A DNA stretch of 52,597 nucleotides, from assembly GCF_000372365.1 (NCBI RefSeq), contig NZ_AQUU01000012.1, positions 1 through 52,597 of the forward strand. The letters are read 5' to 3'. The stretch's first letter is position 1. Each line of letters begins with the position of its first letter. Shown here in pieces: positions 1 through 10,348 of the stretch. This stretch comes from Aggregatibacter actinomycetemcomitans DSM 8324 (GTDB lineage Bacteria; Pseudomonadota; Gammaproteobacteria; Enterobacterales; Pasteurellaceae). The position numbers and the translations under genes are program-made. Under the pieces are notes generated by a model that worked only from the letters and a program-made list of their open reading frames with translations, had not been told where the DNA came from and did no database searches.

Positions 1-149
1 GAGGGAAGGAAGTTGGTTTGAGGCTTGTTTTTGGAAGATGACGCGTATAGTACGCGGGAAGGGAAGTAAGAAGAGAAAGAACGAGAGAAGCGAAGAGCGG
101 AATAAGAAAGCGAAAGCGCGGAAAGGAGAGAGGATAGTCATCAAAGAAT
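1..149 (+). other. Purine-rich rrn spacer upstream of 5S
   Basis: No gene seen. This stretch lies before the first 5S gene and should belong to the 23S-5S spacer, but I cannot recognise the 3' end of 23S rRNA in it. The plus strand is strikingly rich in G and A from about 57 to 139. A short perfect hairpin sits at 42-56 (CGCGTA, loop TAG, TACGCG). It may be pre-rRNA processing sequence; that is inference. Confidence 0.4.
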
Positions 150-264
150 ATTGGCGGCGATAGTGCGGTGGTACCACCTGAAACCATACCGAACTCAGAA
201 GTGAAAGGCCGTAATGCCGATGGTAGTGTGGGGCATCCCCATGTGAGAGTAGGTCACCGCCAAA
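150..264 (+). rRNA. rrf: 5S ribosomal RNA, copy 1
   Basis: Component of the large ribosomal subunit. The core at 153-261 shows the family landmarks: terminal helix GGCGG/CCGCC, the conserved loop CCGAACTCAGAAGTGAAA, and GATGGTAGTGTGGGG. Length is normal for bacterial 5S. The ends are set by analogy with E. coli and may be off by a few bases. It is followed by a second, diverged 5S gene and two tRNAs, the usual 3' end of an rRNA operon. Confidence 0.95.
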
Positions 265-315
265 TTTATTACTTTAGTTTATTCAGTCTTGTTAGTAAGC
301 TAAAGTAATAAAAAT

Positions 316-430
316 TTTAGCAGTTATAGTGCAGTAGAGCCACCTGAATCCATACCGAACTCAGAAGTGAAATGCTGTTACGCCAATGGTAGTGTGGGGC
401 ATCCCTATGTGAGAGTAGGTCACTGCTAAT
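316..430 (+). rRNA. rrf: 5S ribosomal RNA, copy 2 (diverged)
   Basis: Second 5S gene in tandem. Its 109-base core (319-427) aligns to copy 1 without gaps and I count 17 differences. At least two differences in the terminal helix are paired changes (core bases 1 with 109 and 4 with 106, G-C to A-T), so folding is kept. Universal loop bases are unchanged. It therefore looks like a functional variant and not a decayed copy. Two 5S genes in one operon are known elsewhere (E. coli rrnD); this degree of divergence is unusual. Confidence 0.88.
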
Positions 431-439
431 TCTCATTCT

Positions 440-516
440 GGAGTGGTAGTTCAGCTGGTTAGAATACCTGCCTGTCACGCAGGGGGTCGCGGGTTCGAGT
501 CCCGTCCATTCCGCCA
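440..516 (+). tRNA. tRNA-Asp (GTC)
   Basis: A 77-base cloverleaf with encoded CCA. The acceptor GGAGTGG pairs with CCATTCC, the anticodon stem-loop reads CCTGCCTGTCACGCAGG with anticodon GTC, and the T-loop contains GGTTCGAGTCC. It sits directly after the 5S genes and is probably co-transcribed with the rRNA operon. Confidence 0.97.
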
Positions 517-550
517 ACTTTTGTAACCTTTTCAGGTTATACATACCAAT

Positions 551-626
551 AGGGGCGTAGTTCAATTGGTAGAGCACCGGTCTCCAAAACCGGGTGTTGG
601 GAGTTCGAGACTCTCCGCCCCTGCCA
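551..626 (+). tRNA. tRNA-Trp (CCA)
   Basis: A 76-base cloverleaf with encoded terminal CCA. The acceptor AGGGGCG pairs with CGCCCCT, the anticodon CCA lies in TCTCCAAAAC, and the T-loop has GAGTTCGAGACTC. The order 5S, tRNA-Asp, tRNA-Trp is a known arrangement at the 3' end of rRNA operons in related gammaproteobacteria. No strong terminator follows: 627-719 is AT-rich with only a weak hairpin at 675-691. Confidence 0.97.
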
Positions 627-789
627 TTTACTTCATCCTAAACTGAAAATTGTCTCTATCCGTTTTAAATCTAATTTCTTTAAAAAAGAAAACTGTACTT
701 TAAAATCAGATTAAAAAAGTGATTTGAGCCCCAAAAGTTGGACAGATAACTAAATATTGAGCTCTATACTGCACAGGGTTTAAATCGTC

Positions 790-1529
790 TAACCCGAGCT
801 TAATTTGCTCCTAGGTATAATAACGAATATATCATGTATCATCCATTCTGATTCATCAATGTCCTTAAACTGACGGTAATCAACGTGCTGAAAAAACTCT
901 TTATCACCGCATTATCATAACCGTCTCCTCCGTCGGCCCATGTTCTGGATGGCATAAGGCGAACCGTTATCCCGTGTCAACATCTTACGCCAACGGGCAC
1001 GTCCGTAAAGGTAGCCCCGGTCGGTGTGTATAATCGGTAAATCCGTTTCCTTTAATTGCCTTAATGTCTTTTTCAACATTGATGAGACCAAACCGAATAT
1101 CGGGCGTCGTCCCGTTCTAAAGGCGATAATCTCCTGATTGGCTAAGTCCATCATGGGGGAAAGATACAGTTTCTCACGCCCCACCCGAAGTTCGGTCACA
1201 TCCGTTTTAGCTCCGGGCATTACCCATTTCTCCTTCAACTTCGCAGCGGTAAAGTTGCATTGCAGCAAATTCAGCGCAATATGGCTCGTTTTCCCCACTT
1301 CCTTACGTTTTTTCACTCTCACACAAGAACGAATTCCCAATGCCAACACTGTTTTACCACTGATGAATATCCCTTCTTTACGTAGTTTTATTCGAATCAT
1401 TCGATACCCATTGCGCCCTTCGTTTTGCTGATAAGGGGCTAAAATACGTTGGCGCATGTCGCCGTGGTCTTTGGGTTTCGGCGTGTAATAGAAGGTCGAA
1501 CGGGAGAGCTCGATAATCTTCAATAACAA
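790..1529 (-). pseudogene. IS3-family orfB remnant (DDE integrase)
   Basis: An open frame of 204 codons (915-1529) carries the HTH_21-like region (GRNGYRMIRIKLRKEGI) and the first catalytic Asp in KTDVTELRVG, then the second Asp region IIHTDRGYLYG. The frame is lost just before the last catalytic motif. After a one-base shift it continues as GYDNAVIKSFF, where family members have ...DNAVMESFF or similar. The catalytic Glu is thus replaced by Lys. Stops follow soon after. The transposase is dead by two independent lesions. Confidence 0.75.
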
Positions 1530-1781
1530 CAGTGTTGAATGCTGACCCTTTAACGCGTTAACGATGTTCCTTTTTTCTATCAGGCTTTTTGCTCGTCCAG
1601 CTCCTTGAACTTTTTCAAGGTGGTATTCTCCGCTCTTAAATACTCCAGTTCCTTAAGTAATGCCTTAATATCTTGAGGATTATTGCAAGGTGACGTTTCT
1701 GTTCACTTGGTATTTTCATTTTTCTCGCTGTGCTAGGTTGACGATGTGATTTTTGAATTCGATTGAATAATGTTTACCCAT
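1530..1781 (-). pseudogene. IS3-family orfA remnant (HTH part of transposase)
   Basis: Reading from ATG at 1781, the frame gives MGKHYSIEFKNHIVNLAQRE and then stops at 1716-1718. The start is typical of IS3/IS150 OrfA DNA-binding proteins. Beyond the stop, other frames still encode the helical, leucine-rich dimerisation segment (residues such as LRAENTTLKKFKEL split by a frameshift) leading towards orfB. At least one premature stop and one frameshift are present, so no full OrfA can be made. Confidence 0.7.
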
Positions 1782-1921
1782 AATAATCTGCACCTTAATT
1801 GGTGAGCTGTGGTGCCTAGCTTTTGGGGGCAGATCAAAGTGCGGTTTGGTCTTCCCTTTCATTGAGAAAAAACCGACTTTCCGCTACAATACGCGCCATT
1901 CTTTTTAGCAAGCAAAGCACT

Positions 1922-2506
1922 ATGTCAGAAATCAAACTTATCGTCGGGATTGGCAATCCCGGTGACAAATATGCGGACACCCGTCACAATGCAGGTGTGT
2001 GGTTAATGGAGCGTTTAGCGCGCCGTTTTAACGTTATCTTAAATCCGGAAAACAAATTTTTCGGCTACACCGCGCGTGCCGTGGTGAACGGCAAAGAAGT
2101 GCGTTTTTTGGTGCCGACGACATTTATGAATTTAAGCGGCAAAGCAGTGGGCACACTGGCGAATTTTTACCGTATTAAGCCGGAAGAAATTTTGGTTCTG
2201 CACGATGAGTTGGATTTACCGCCCGGCACGGCGAAACTCAAATTGGGTGGCGGACACGGCGGGCATAACGGGCTGAAAGACATCGTGGCGCAGCTGGGCA
2301 ATAGCAATAATTTTCACCGTTTACGCATCGGCATTGGTCACCCCGGGCATCGCGATTTGGTGGCGGGTTATGTGTTAAATAAGCCCGCGCCAAGCGAACG
2401 CGACGCGTTAGACAAAGCCCTGGATGAAGCGACGGATTGCGTAGAGTTGCTTTTTAAAGACGGCATGGTGAAAGCCACCCATCGGCTAAACAGTTTTAAA
2501 ATTTAA
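1922..2506 (+). CDS. pth: Peptidyl-tRNA hydrolase
   Basis: Cytoplasmic enzyme that releases tRNA from peptidyl-tRNA that has dropped off ribosomes. The 194-residue protein has the normal family length. The signature GIGNPG (residues 9-14), the catalytic His22 in TRHNAG, the TTFMNLSG stretch with its conserved Asn, and the HDELDLP motif near 93-99 are all present. The frame is open upstream to 1823, but that part runs into the insertion sequence end and has no family similarity, so ATG 1922 is chosen. The insertion sequence and an uptake core lie within 90 bases upstream, so the promoter may be altered. ychF follows, the usual pth-ychF pair. Confidence 0.96.
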   Translation: MSEIKLIVGIGNPGDKYADTRHNAGVWLMERLARRFNVILNPENKFFGYTARAVVNGKEVRFLVPTTFMNLSGKAVGTLANFYRIKPEEILVLHDELDLPPGTAKLKLGGGHGGHNGLKDIVAQLGNSNNFHRLRIGIGHPGHRDLVAGYVLNKPAPSERDALDKALDEATDCVELLFKDGMVKATHRLNSFKI

Positions 2507-2545
2507 TGAACAAAAAGTGCGGTCGTTTTTACGATCGTTTTACTC

Positions 2546-2676
2546 GGGGCTGTGGACGTTTCATTTTGCATTTGAATTGTCGCCTAAAGGCACAACCCAA
2601 AGGGCTAGGTTTATTTTGCCTTGTTATCATAAAAATAAATGCTAGCTCAAATGCAAAATGAAACGTCCACAGCCCC
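2546..2676. repeat. Long inverted repeat, 30-bp perfect arms (MITE-like)
   Basis: The 30 bases at 2546-2575 are the exact reverse complement of 2647-2676. The 71-base centre also has partly paired inner arms (CTAGGTTTATTTT against AAAATAAATGCTAG) and a small inner hairpin around GCCTAAAGGC. The whole 131-bp unit could fold into one long stem in RNA or a cruciform in DNA. It ends 18 bases before the ychF start codon, so it lies in the ychF leader. Size and shape resemble a small non-autonomous mobile element, but I can see only one copy here. Confidence 0.85.
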
Positions 2677-2694
2677 CAAACATAAGGAAAAATT

Positions 2695-3786
2695 ATGGGA
2701 TTCAAATGTGGCATCGTGGGCTTGCCGAATGTGGGCAAATCGACGCTTTTCAACGCTTTAACCAAAGCCGGAATTGAAGCGGCGAACTATCCGTTTTGTA
2801 CTATCGAACCGAATACCGGCGTCGTGCCGATGCCTGATCCGCGTTTGGACGCGTTGGCAGAAATTGTCAAGCCGGAACGTGTGTTGCCGACCACCATGGA
2901 ATTTGTGGACATCGCGGGCTTGGTTGCCGGCGCAAGCAAAGGAGAAGGCTTGGGGAACAAATTCTTGGCGAACATTCGCGAAACCGACGCGATCGGTCAC
3001 GTAGTGCGTTGCTTTGAAAACGACGACATCGTGCACGTTGCGGGCAAAATCGATCCGTTAAATGACATCGACACCATCAACACCGAACTGGCGCTCGCCG
3101 ATTTAGACAGCTGCGAACGCGCTATTCAACGTTTGCAAAAACGTGCCAAAGGCGGCGACAAAGACGCGAAATTTGAACTTTCCGTGATGGAAAAAATCCT
3201 GCCGGTGCTTTCCGAAGCGGGCATGATTCGTTCCGTGCCGTTAGACAAAGACGAATTATTGGCGATTAAAAGCTACAATTTCTTAACCTTAAAACCGACC
3301 ATGTACATCGCCAACGTGAACGAAGACGGTTTTGAAAACAATCCGTATCTCGACAAAGTACGGGAATTCGCCGAAAAAGAAGGTTCCGTGGTGGTACCGG
3401 TATGTGCCGCAATCGAGGCGGAAATCGCCGAACTGGACGATGACGAGAAACTGGAATTCTTACAGGACCTCGGCATTGAAGAACCGGGCTTAAACCGCGT
3501 GATTCGCGCAGGTTACGCCTTATTGAATTTACAAACCTACTTCACCGCCGGCGTGAAAGAAGTACGCGCGTGGACGGTTTCCGTCGGCGCCACCGCACCG
3601 AAAGCCGCCGCCGTCATCCACACGGATTTCGAAAAAGGCTTTATCCGTGCGGAAGTGATCGCCTATGAAGACTTTATTCAATACAAAGGCGAAAACGGCG
3701 CGAAAGAAGCAGGCAAATGGCGTTTGGAAGGGAAAGATTACATCGTGCAGGACGGCGATGTGATGCACTTCCGCTTCAACGTATAA
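2695..3786 (+). CDS. ychF: Ribosome-binding ATPase YchF (Obg family)
   Basis: A 363-residue cytoplasmic P-loop ATPase of the Obg/HAS-like family that binds ribosomes and has been linked to redox stress and translation fidelity. The Walker A motif [14 protein letters not shown] is at about residues 9-22, the switch region DIAGLV is near 73, and the C-terminal TGS domain carries the conserved [17 protein letters not shown] end. Length matches E. coli YchF (363). A ribosome site (AAGGAAAAATT) precedes ATG 2695. The gene lies directly behind the 131-bp inverted repeat, so its expression may depend on that structure. Confidence 0.96.
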   Translation: MGFKCGIVGLPNVGKSTLFNALTKAGIEAANYPFCTIEPNTGVVPMPDPRLDALAEIVKPERVLPTTMEFVDIAGLVAGASKGEGLGNKFLANIRETDAIGHVVRCFENDDIVHVAGKIDPLNDIDTINTELALADLDSCERAIQRLQKRAKGGDKDAKFELSVMEKILPVLSEAGMIRSVPLDKDELLAIKSYNFLTLKPTMYIANVNEDGFENNPYLDKVREFAEKEGSVVVPVCAAIEAEIAELDDDEKLEFLQDLGIEEPGLNRVIRAGYALLNLQTYFTAGVKEVRAWTVSVGATAPKAAAVIHTDFEKGFIRAEVIAYEDFIQYKGENGAKEAGKWRLEGKDYIVQDGDVMHFRFNV

Positions 3787-3803
3787 AACATTTCAAAAAT
3801 CGA

Positions 3804-3831
3804 TCGCACTTTTTAAGTGCGGTATCTTTTT
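3804..3831 (+). terminator. ychF terminator made from an uptake-sequence pair
   Basis: GCACTT (3806-3811), loop TTT, AAGTGC (3815-3820), then GGTATCTTTTT. One arm is an intact uptake core; the other has one changed base (ATCGCACTT). It sits 19 bases after the ychF stop and is followed by a T-run. Confidence 0.6.
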
Positions 3832-3854
3832 ATTTCATTTGAGGAAAGCAAAAT

Positions 3855-4002
3855 ATGTCAAATATTACGATTCTCGACGGTGCTTAGACAACATCCGGAC
3901 GATCTCAACCCGTAGCAATATCCCGCCTGGGTAAAAATAGATGGACAACGGCGCGACCATTGTCGACGGTTGCGGCGTTGGCGGAAGCGTTTGAATGATT
4001 GA
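3855..4002 (+). pseudogene. Homocysteine S-methyltransferase-like remnant
   Basis: After a good ribosome site (GAGGAAAG), ATG 3855 opens MSNITILDGA and then stops at 3885. The N-terminus resembles homocysteine/selenocysteine methyltransferases (ILDGAMG type start). A little later DDLNP, then QYPAWVK, then after a frame change MDNGATIVDGCGVGGS appear; the last recalls the family's zinc-binding GATIxGGCCGVGP motif near the C-terminus. So both ends of a roughly 310-residue gene seem to remain with the middle deleted. The identification rests on short motifs seen by eye. Confidence 0.5.
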
Positions 4003-4021
4003 ACCAAATCCCCCCCTAACT

Positions 4022-4038
4022 CCTCTTTACAAAAGAGG
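4022..4038 (+). terminator. Hairpin between remnant and UDG-like gene
   Basis: CCTCTTT (4022-4028), loop ACA, AAAGAGG (4032-4038), followed by GGAATGTTTTTC. It may terminate transcription from the ychF side. The T-run is interrupted, so the call is weak. Confidence 0.35.
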
Positions 4039-4094
4039 GGAATGTTTTTCAGATATTTATGTACCGAGATAAAACTACTGTTTAGGAGAAATCC

Positions 4095-4676
4095 ATGGCT
4101 ACCTTCACCCAAATTAAACATGCCATCATGTCTGATCTGCAAAATCAATCCTTTACCGAGCGCGGTATTGAACCGCTGTTTGCGGCACCGACAGGGGCGC
4201 GCATTAATGTTGTCGGACAAGCGCCCGGAGTGAAAGCGGAGCAAACCCGTTTGTACTGGAACGATAAAAGCGGCGATCGATTGCGTGAATGGTTGGACGT
4301 AGATCGTGAGACCTTTTATCATTCCGGGCTATTTGCCGTGCTCCCCATGGATTTTTATTATCCGGGTAAAGGTAAATCGGGGGATTTGCCGCCGCGGAAA
4401 GGTTTTGCGGAAAAATGGCATCCATCGATTTTAACAGGTTTGCCCAATATCGAACTGACCATTGTGATCGGACAATATGCGCAACAATATTACCTGCCGC
4501 AGAATAAACGCAACGTCACCGAAACGGTGAAAAATTACTGTGAATTTCTACCGCACTTTTTGCCGTTGGTACACCCTTCACCGCGTAATCAGCTCTGGCT
4601 GGCTAAAAATCCGTGGTTTATGCAGGATGTGGTGCCAACCCTGCAACAACTGGTCAAACAAATTCTCTTCCGTTAA
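4095..4676 (+). CDS. Uracil-DNA glycosylase family protein
   Basis: A 193-residue protein of the uracil-DNA glycosylase superfamily, presumably a cytoplasmic base-excision-repair enzyme or relative. Visible landmarks are the nucleotide-pocket motif VVGQAPG near residue 38, the DRLREWLDVDRETFYHSGLF segment, and the late HPSPRN motif near 154, equivalent to the HPSP loop that grips DNA in this superfamily. It is clearly not the Ung type (no GQDPYH). A strong ribosome site (TTAGGAGAAATCC) supports ATG 4095. An uptake core lies inside the gene near 4551. Substrate specificity cannot be read from the sequence. Confidence 0.75.
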   Translation: MATFTQIKHAIMSDLQNQSFTERGIEPLFAAPTGARINVVGQAPGVKAEQTRLYWNDKSGDRLREWLDVDRETFYHSGLFAVLPMDFYYPGKGKSGDLPPRKGFAEKWHPSILTGLPNIELTIVIGQYAQQYYLPQNKRNVTETVKNYCEFLPHFLPLVHPSPRNQLWLAKNPWFMQDVVPTLQQLVKQILFR

Positions 4677-5117
4677 TTTAAAGCAAGCAATATGGCGTAC
4701 TTTCGTTAACCGTGTCAGCAAACAAGTAAAAAACATTATGCTCATCACGTTATGGGTGTTCACCGGTGCGAGACCGCCCTGTGTTATCTGCACACGCCAA
4801 AAAAACGCGATGTGGGTTTGGTAACTGTGCCGGGCAGCACCATTGCATTAAATTTATATGCCGCCATTACCATGTTATTCCTCGGTATGCGATCGTAAAA
4901 ATTTCCGATATGTCCATGGTGGGCTTGGGGGAAGCCATAAACAGCAGTGAATGTGAATCAGGGAACATTTCCTCTCCCCAAAGAGGCCGGCTTATTCGTA
5001 ATCCAGGGTAATTTTTACCCTAGATTACATGGCATTGGTTTGCTATTTTACACTAGTAAAAGTGCGGTCATTTTCATGAACGTTTTTCAACAGGCAAAGT
5101 CGTTAATTAACAATGTA
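4677..5117. other. Gene-poor stretch with decayed coding trace
   Basis: No intact gene seen in these 441 bases. From 4752 a short open frame of 48 codons encodes a segment that looks protein-like (CETALCYLHTPKKRDVGL, then a hydrophobic NLYAAITMLFLGM) and ends at a stop near 4898. I do not recognise the family; it may be the remnant of a membrane protein gene. Two uptake cores lie at about 5059 and 5141, and a strong hairpin at 4998-5028. Confidence 0.4.
4998..5028. repeat. 14-bp hairpin downstream of cysK
   Basis: GTAATCCAGGGTAA (4998-5011) pairs with TTACCCTAGATTAC (5015-5028) with one mismatch and a three-base loop. There is no T-run on either strand. It could be a processing or weak termination structure, or the end of a lost mobile element. 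Confidence 0.5.
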
Positions 5118-6065
5118 TTAAACCTCAATTCCATTAAAAAGTGCGGTACTTAAATAGCGTTCGGCAGCAGACGGTAGGATAACGACGATCAGTTTGTCTT
5201 TAAATTCGGGCAGGTTCGCCAAGCGGTCAGCAGCCGCTACAGCAGCGCCGGAAGAAATCCCGGCAAGAATCCCTTCTTCCGCCATCAAACGGCGGGCGGT
5301 GGCAATGGCGGTGTCGCTATCTACAGTTTCCACACGATCCACTAAGGAAAGATCTAAGTTTTTCGGAATAAAGCCTGCGCCGATACCTTGAATTTTGTGT
5401 GGTCCCGGTTTCACTTCTTCGCCCGCGAGCGTTTGAGTGATAACCGGAGATTCTGCCGGTTCTACGGCAACGGAAGTGATTTGTTTACCGTGATCTAATT
5501 TGATTGCGCGGGAAATGCCGGTAATCGTACCGCCTGTGCCTACACCGGCAACCAATATGTCAATTTTGCCCTCGGTGCCTTTCCAGATTTCTTCACCGGT
5601 GGTTTTGCGGTGGATATCCGGGTTCGCCGGGTTTTCAAATTGTTTTAACATCACATAACGATTCGGATCGGACGCCATGATTTCTTCTGCTTTAGCAATG
5701 GAACCTTTCATTCCTTTGGCACCTTCAGTCAGCACTAAATTTACACCGAGACCACGCAACAAACGTTTACGCTCGGTACTCATGGTCTCCGGCATGGTAA
5801 GGGTGATTTTATAACCACGCGCTGCCGCGACATACGCCAATGCAATCCCGGTATTACCGCTGGTAGCATCAACGATTTCTTTGCCTTTCGTCAGCCTGCC
5901 GTCTTTTTCCGCCTGCCATATCATGTTAGAACCGATGCGACATTTTACGCTGAAACTCGGGTTGCGCCCTTCAATTTTCACGACAATATTGCCGTTGCCG
6001 AAATGTTTTAAACGTACTAACGGGGTATTGCCGATAGAATAAGAATTGTCACTGTAAATAGTCAT
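5118..6065 (-). CDS. cysK: Cysteine synthase A (O-acetylserine sulfhydrylase)
   Basis: PLP enzyme that joins sulfide to O-acetylserine to make cysteine. The 315-residue protein has the PLP lysine K41 in [11 protein letters not shown], the substrate loop TSGNTG near 68-73, and the phosphate loop GVGTGGTI near 175. The frame is open 16 codons further upstream, but ATG 6065 has the ribosome site CAGGAGAA and matches the family N-terminus ([16 protein letters not shown]). cysZ, the sulfate channel, lies just upstream on the same strand as in many gammaproteobacteria, with a 100-base gap, so the two may be co-transcribed. Confidence 0.95.
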   Translation of the reverse strand: MTIYSDNSYSIGNTPLVRLKHFGNGNIVVKIEGRNPSFSVKCRIGSNMIWQAEKDGRLTKGKEIVDATSGNTGIALAYVAAARGYKITLTMPETMSTERKRLLRGLGVNLVLTEGAKGMKGSIAKAEEIMASDPNRYVMLKQFENPANPDIHRKTTGEEIWKGTEGKIDILVAGVGTGGTITGISRAIKLDHGKQITSVAVEPAESPVITQTLAGEEVKPGPHKIQGIGAGFIPKNLDLSLVDRVETVDSDTAIATARRLMAEEGILAGISSGAAVAAADRLANLPEFKDKLIVVILPSAAERYLSTALFNGIEV

Positions 6066-6165
6066 AATATGTTCTCCTGAGGATAAATAATGAAGTGGCG
6101 TTAGTTTTAGCATGAGAACCGCCGATAAAACAATAGCTATTTTTTATAAATCATATAACCAAAAG

Positions 6166-6990
6166 CTATTTTCTGACGATAACACCGTCGCCGGAAGAGC
6201 GACGATTCACATTCACTTCAGTGCCGGTTTGCCCTTGTTGCGAGCGCTTAAATAAAGCACGGTATTCCGTTACCCACATTGCCGTTGCGCCACACACTGC
6301 CACGGGAATAATCACCAGATTCACCACCGGCACAAAAGTACAAAGCGTCACCAAACTGCCGAAGGTCATCGTCACATTGCGCTTAATCGCCAGTTCGTTT
6401 TTCATTATGCCGAAAGGGATTTTGTGGTTATCAAAAGGATAGTCGCAATATTGAATCGCCATCATCCATGCGGTGAATAAAAAGGTCGCTACGGGAATCA
6501 TGGTTTGCCCCAGCAAAGGCACAAATCCCAATAAAAACAACGCGATGATTTTTGGCAAGCTGTAAACCAGCTTTTGCCATTCCCGTACCAGCATCCGCGG
6601 CACATCTTTCATAAAATCCCACAGGGACATATCCTGCAAATTTTCTCCGGTCAGCATTTTTTCCACTTTTTCCGCCAGCAAGCCATTAAAAGGCGCGGCG
6701 ATAAAGCCCGACAGCGTGGTAAAGACGAAGTAAAACAGAACGAGAATCATAAGAATGGAAAGCAGCAGCAAAACGCCGCTCAACCAACTCAGCCAATCGG
6801 GAATGTAGGAAATAATGCCGTCAATATAACCGCCGATTTGGTTCACAAAAAGCCAAAACAGACCGCCTAATAACAGCATATTTAACAGGATCGGCATGAT
6901 CACAAAACGGCGCAGCCCTTTCTGTAAAATCAAATGCCAACCCATCACAAAATATTCAAAACCGGATTTCATTTCCGCGTGTTTCAACAT
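6166..6990 (-). CDS. cysZ: Sulfate transporter CysZ
   Basis: Inner-membrane sulfate channel that feeds cysteine synthesis. The 274-residue protein shows the CysZ start ([20 protein letters not shown]), hydrophobic segments near residues 30-50, 65-95, 145-175 and 215-240, and the signature [10 protein letters not shown]. The frame continues 84 codons upstream, but that extension overlaps the divergent zipA promoter region and has no family similarity; ATG 6990 follows AGGGATAA and fits the family start. The C-terminal tail is basic and polar. It pairs with cysK downstream on the same strand and is divergent from zipA. Confidence 0.92.
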   Translation of the reverse strand: MLKHAEMKSGFEYFVMGWHLILQKGLRRFVIMPILLNMLLLGGLFWLFVNQIGGYIDGIISYIPDWLSWLSGVLLLLSILMILVLFYFVFTTLSGFIAAPFNGLLAEKVEKMLTGENLQDMSLWDFMKDVPRMLVREWQKLVYSLPKIIALFLLGFVPLLGQTMIPVATFLFTAWMMAIQYCDYPFDNHKIPFGIMKNELAIKRNVTMTFGSLVTLCTFVPVVNLVIIPVAVCGATAMWVTEYRALFKRSQQGQTGTEVNVNRRSSGDGVIVRK

Positions 6991-7129
6991 AGCGTTATCC
7001 CTAAGAAAAAAGAGGTTCAGGATACAAAGTGCGGTGAAAAAAATCAAACTTTGTCTATCATCAATTTTGCAAAAATATGATAAGCTTACGCCCAGCTTGC
7101 GTGAATTTTGTATGATTGGAGAGTCGGCA

Positions 7130-8167
7130 ATGGATTTAAATACAATTTTGATTATCTTGGGCGTTATTGCATTATTGGCATTGGTTGCGCACGGAATTTG
7201 GTCAAACCGTCGCGAAAAATCCCAATATTTCAAAAACGCCAATACCTTTGCACAAAATCAGCAGCCAAACCGTTTTAATGCGCCGAACCCAACGGCGCGC
7301 CCCGTCACCGACGCACCTATCGCCGAAAAACCAAAACACGCCTTTGTCGAAGAAACCCCGCCACCGCAACAACAAGCACTGGATTTTGAAGAAGCGGCGG
7401 CACCAAGCGCGGCCGAAAACCAATCTATCGAACGCGCCGTAGATGAAATTAAAATCACGCTGCCGAGTGGGGTGTCAAACGCATTTCATCAGGCTGAACC
7501 TGCACCGCAATACGCGCAGAATGAGCAAGGGCTACAGCGACCACAATATCCGCAAGCGCCCCAAAGCAGACCCAACGACACGCCGTTTCAACCTTACGGC
7601 GAGCCTTCGCCTTACGCCGATCCGAACCGCGTTTCCATCACGCAAATGGAAGAAGAATACACCACACCGACGGTTTCTTTGACGCCGTTGGAACAGGAAA
7701 GCCACGAACCAACCACCGAAATGCAGGCAGCGCCGCAACCGACGGAAAGCAAGGGGGAAAATCCGGCGAAACCGTCTTTCATTATGTTGTATGTGGTAGC
7801 ACCGGAAAACCGTGAATTCAACGGTGGGCGCTTAGCACAAGCCTTGGACGATTTAGGTTTTATTTTCGGCGATCAGCACATTTATCACCGCCATTTGGAT
7901 TTAACCTCCGCCAGTCCGGTGTTATTCAGCATCGCCAATTTACAACAGCCCGGCACCTTTGATCCTTACGACATGGACAATCTGTTCACCGTGGGCATTG
8001 CGCTGTTTATGCAATTACCTTCCCCGGGCAACGACACCGTCAACTTAAAAACTATGATTCGCGCTGCACGCAATTTGGCGGACGAATTAGGCGGTTTTGT
8101 GTTGACCGACAAACAGGAAATTTTCAACGACCATGCCGAACAGGAATATTTAGCCAAAGTGGCTTAA
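7130..8167 (+). CDS. zipA: Cell division protein ZipA
   Basis: Inner-membrane anchor that ties FtsZ to the membrane at the division site. The 345-residue protein has one N-terminal membrane segment (residues 4-22, [20 protein letters not shown]), a short basic patch, a long Pro/Gln/Glu-rich flexible linker (about 45-210) and the globular FtsZ-binding domain (about 215-340, from [20 protein letters not shown]). The open frame extends further upstream without similarity; ATG 7130 has the ribosome site TTGGAGAG. It sits between divergent cysZ and downstream ligA, as in Haemophilus and E. coli. Confidence 0.95.
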   Translation: MDLNTILIILGVIALLALVAHGIWSNRREKSQYFKNANTFAQNQQPNRFNAPNPTARPVTDAPIAEKPKHAFVEETPPPQQQALDFEEAAAPSAAENQSIERAVDEIKITLPSGVSNAFHQAEPAPQYAQNEQGLQRPQYPQAPQSRPNDTPFQPYGEPSPYADPNRVSITQMEEEYTTPTVSLTPLEQESHEPTTEMQAAPQPTESKGENPAKPSFIMLYVVAPENREFNGGRLAQALDDLGFIFGDQHIYHRHLDLTSASPVLFSIANLQQPGTFDPYDMDNLFTVGIALFMQLPSPGNDTVNLKTMIRAARNLADELGGFVLTDKQEIFNDHAEQEYLAKVA

Positions 8168-8184
8168 TGATAACGGCGGCTTAA

Positions 8185-10281
<2,097 letters not shown>

Positions 10282-10285
10282 TAAC

Positions 10286-10308
10286 AGGACAGACTTGATG
10301 TCTGTCCT
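10286..10308. terminator. Hairpin between ligA and tdk
   Basis: AGGACAGAC (10286-10294), loop TTGAT, GTCTGTCCT (10300-10308): a perfect 9-bp stem between converging ligA and tdk. Neither strand has a clean T-run, so termination is likely but not certain. Confidence 0.5.
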
Positions 10309-10348
10309 TATAAAAAACATTTGAAAAAACGACCGCACTTTTCCGCCG

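Larger units (their letters stand above)
720..1836 (-). mobile_element. Degenerate IS3-family insertion sequence
   Basis: About 1.1 kb bounded by imperfect inverted ends: TGATTTGAGCCCCAAAAG at 720-737 and, read from the other side, TGATCTGCCCCCAAAAG ending at 1836. Inside, on the minus strand, are remnants of both usual IS3 genes (orfA and orfB). Both reading frames are broken and a catalytic residue is altered, so the element should be unable to move on its own. The right end touches an uptake-sequence core (1837-1845) just before pth. I see no clear target-site duplication. The exact ends are estimates. Confidence 0.75.

Noticed and set aside
316-430. Second 5S as a decayed pseudogene
   Set aside because: Differences fall in paired positions with compensation and leave the conserved loops intact.
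317-577. 86-codon frame on the minus strand
   Set aside because: It runs antisense through the second 5S gene and both tRNAs, so it is not a protein gene.
1823-1921. N-terminal extension of pth
   Set aside because: The extension is translated insertion-sequence end and uptake sequence; family similarity begins at ATG 1922.
6896-7129. Long upstream extension of zipA
   Set aside because: It overlaps the divergent cysZ start and would put about 78 residues before the required N-terminal membrane anchor.
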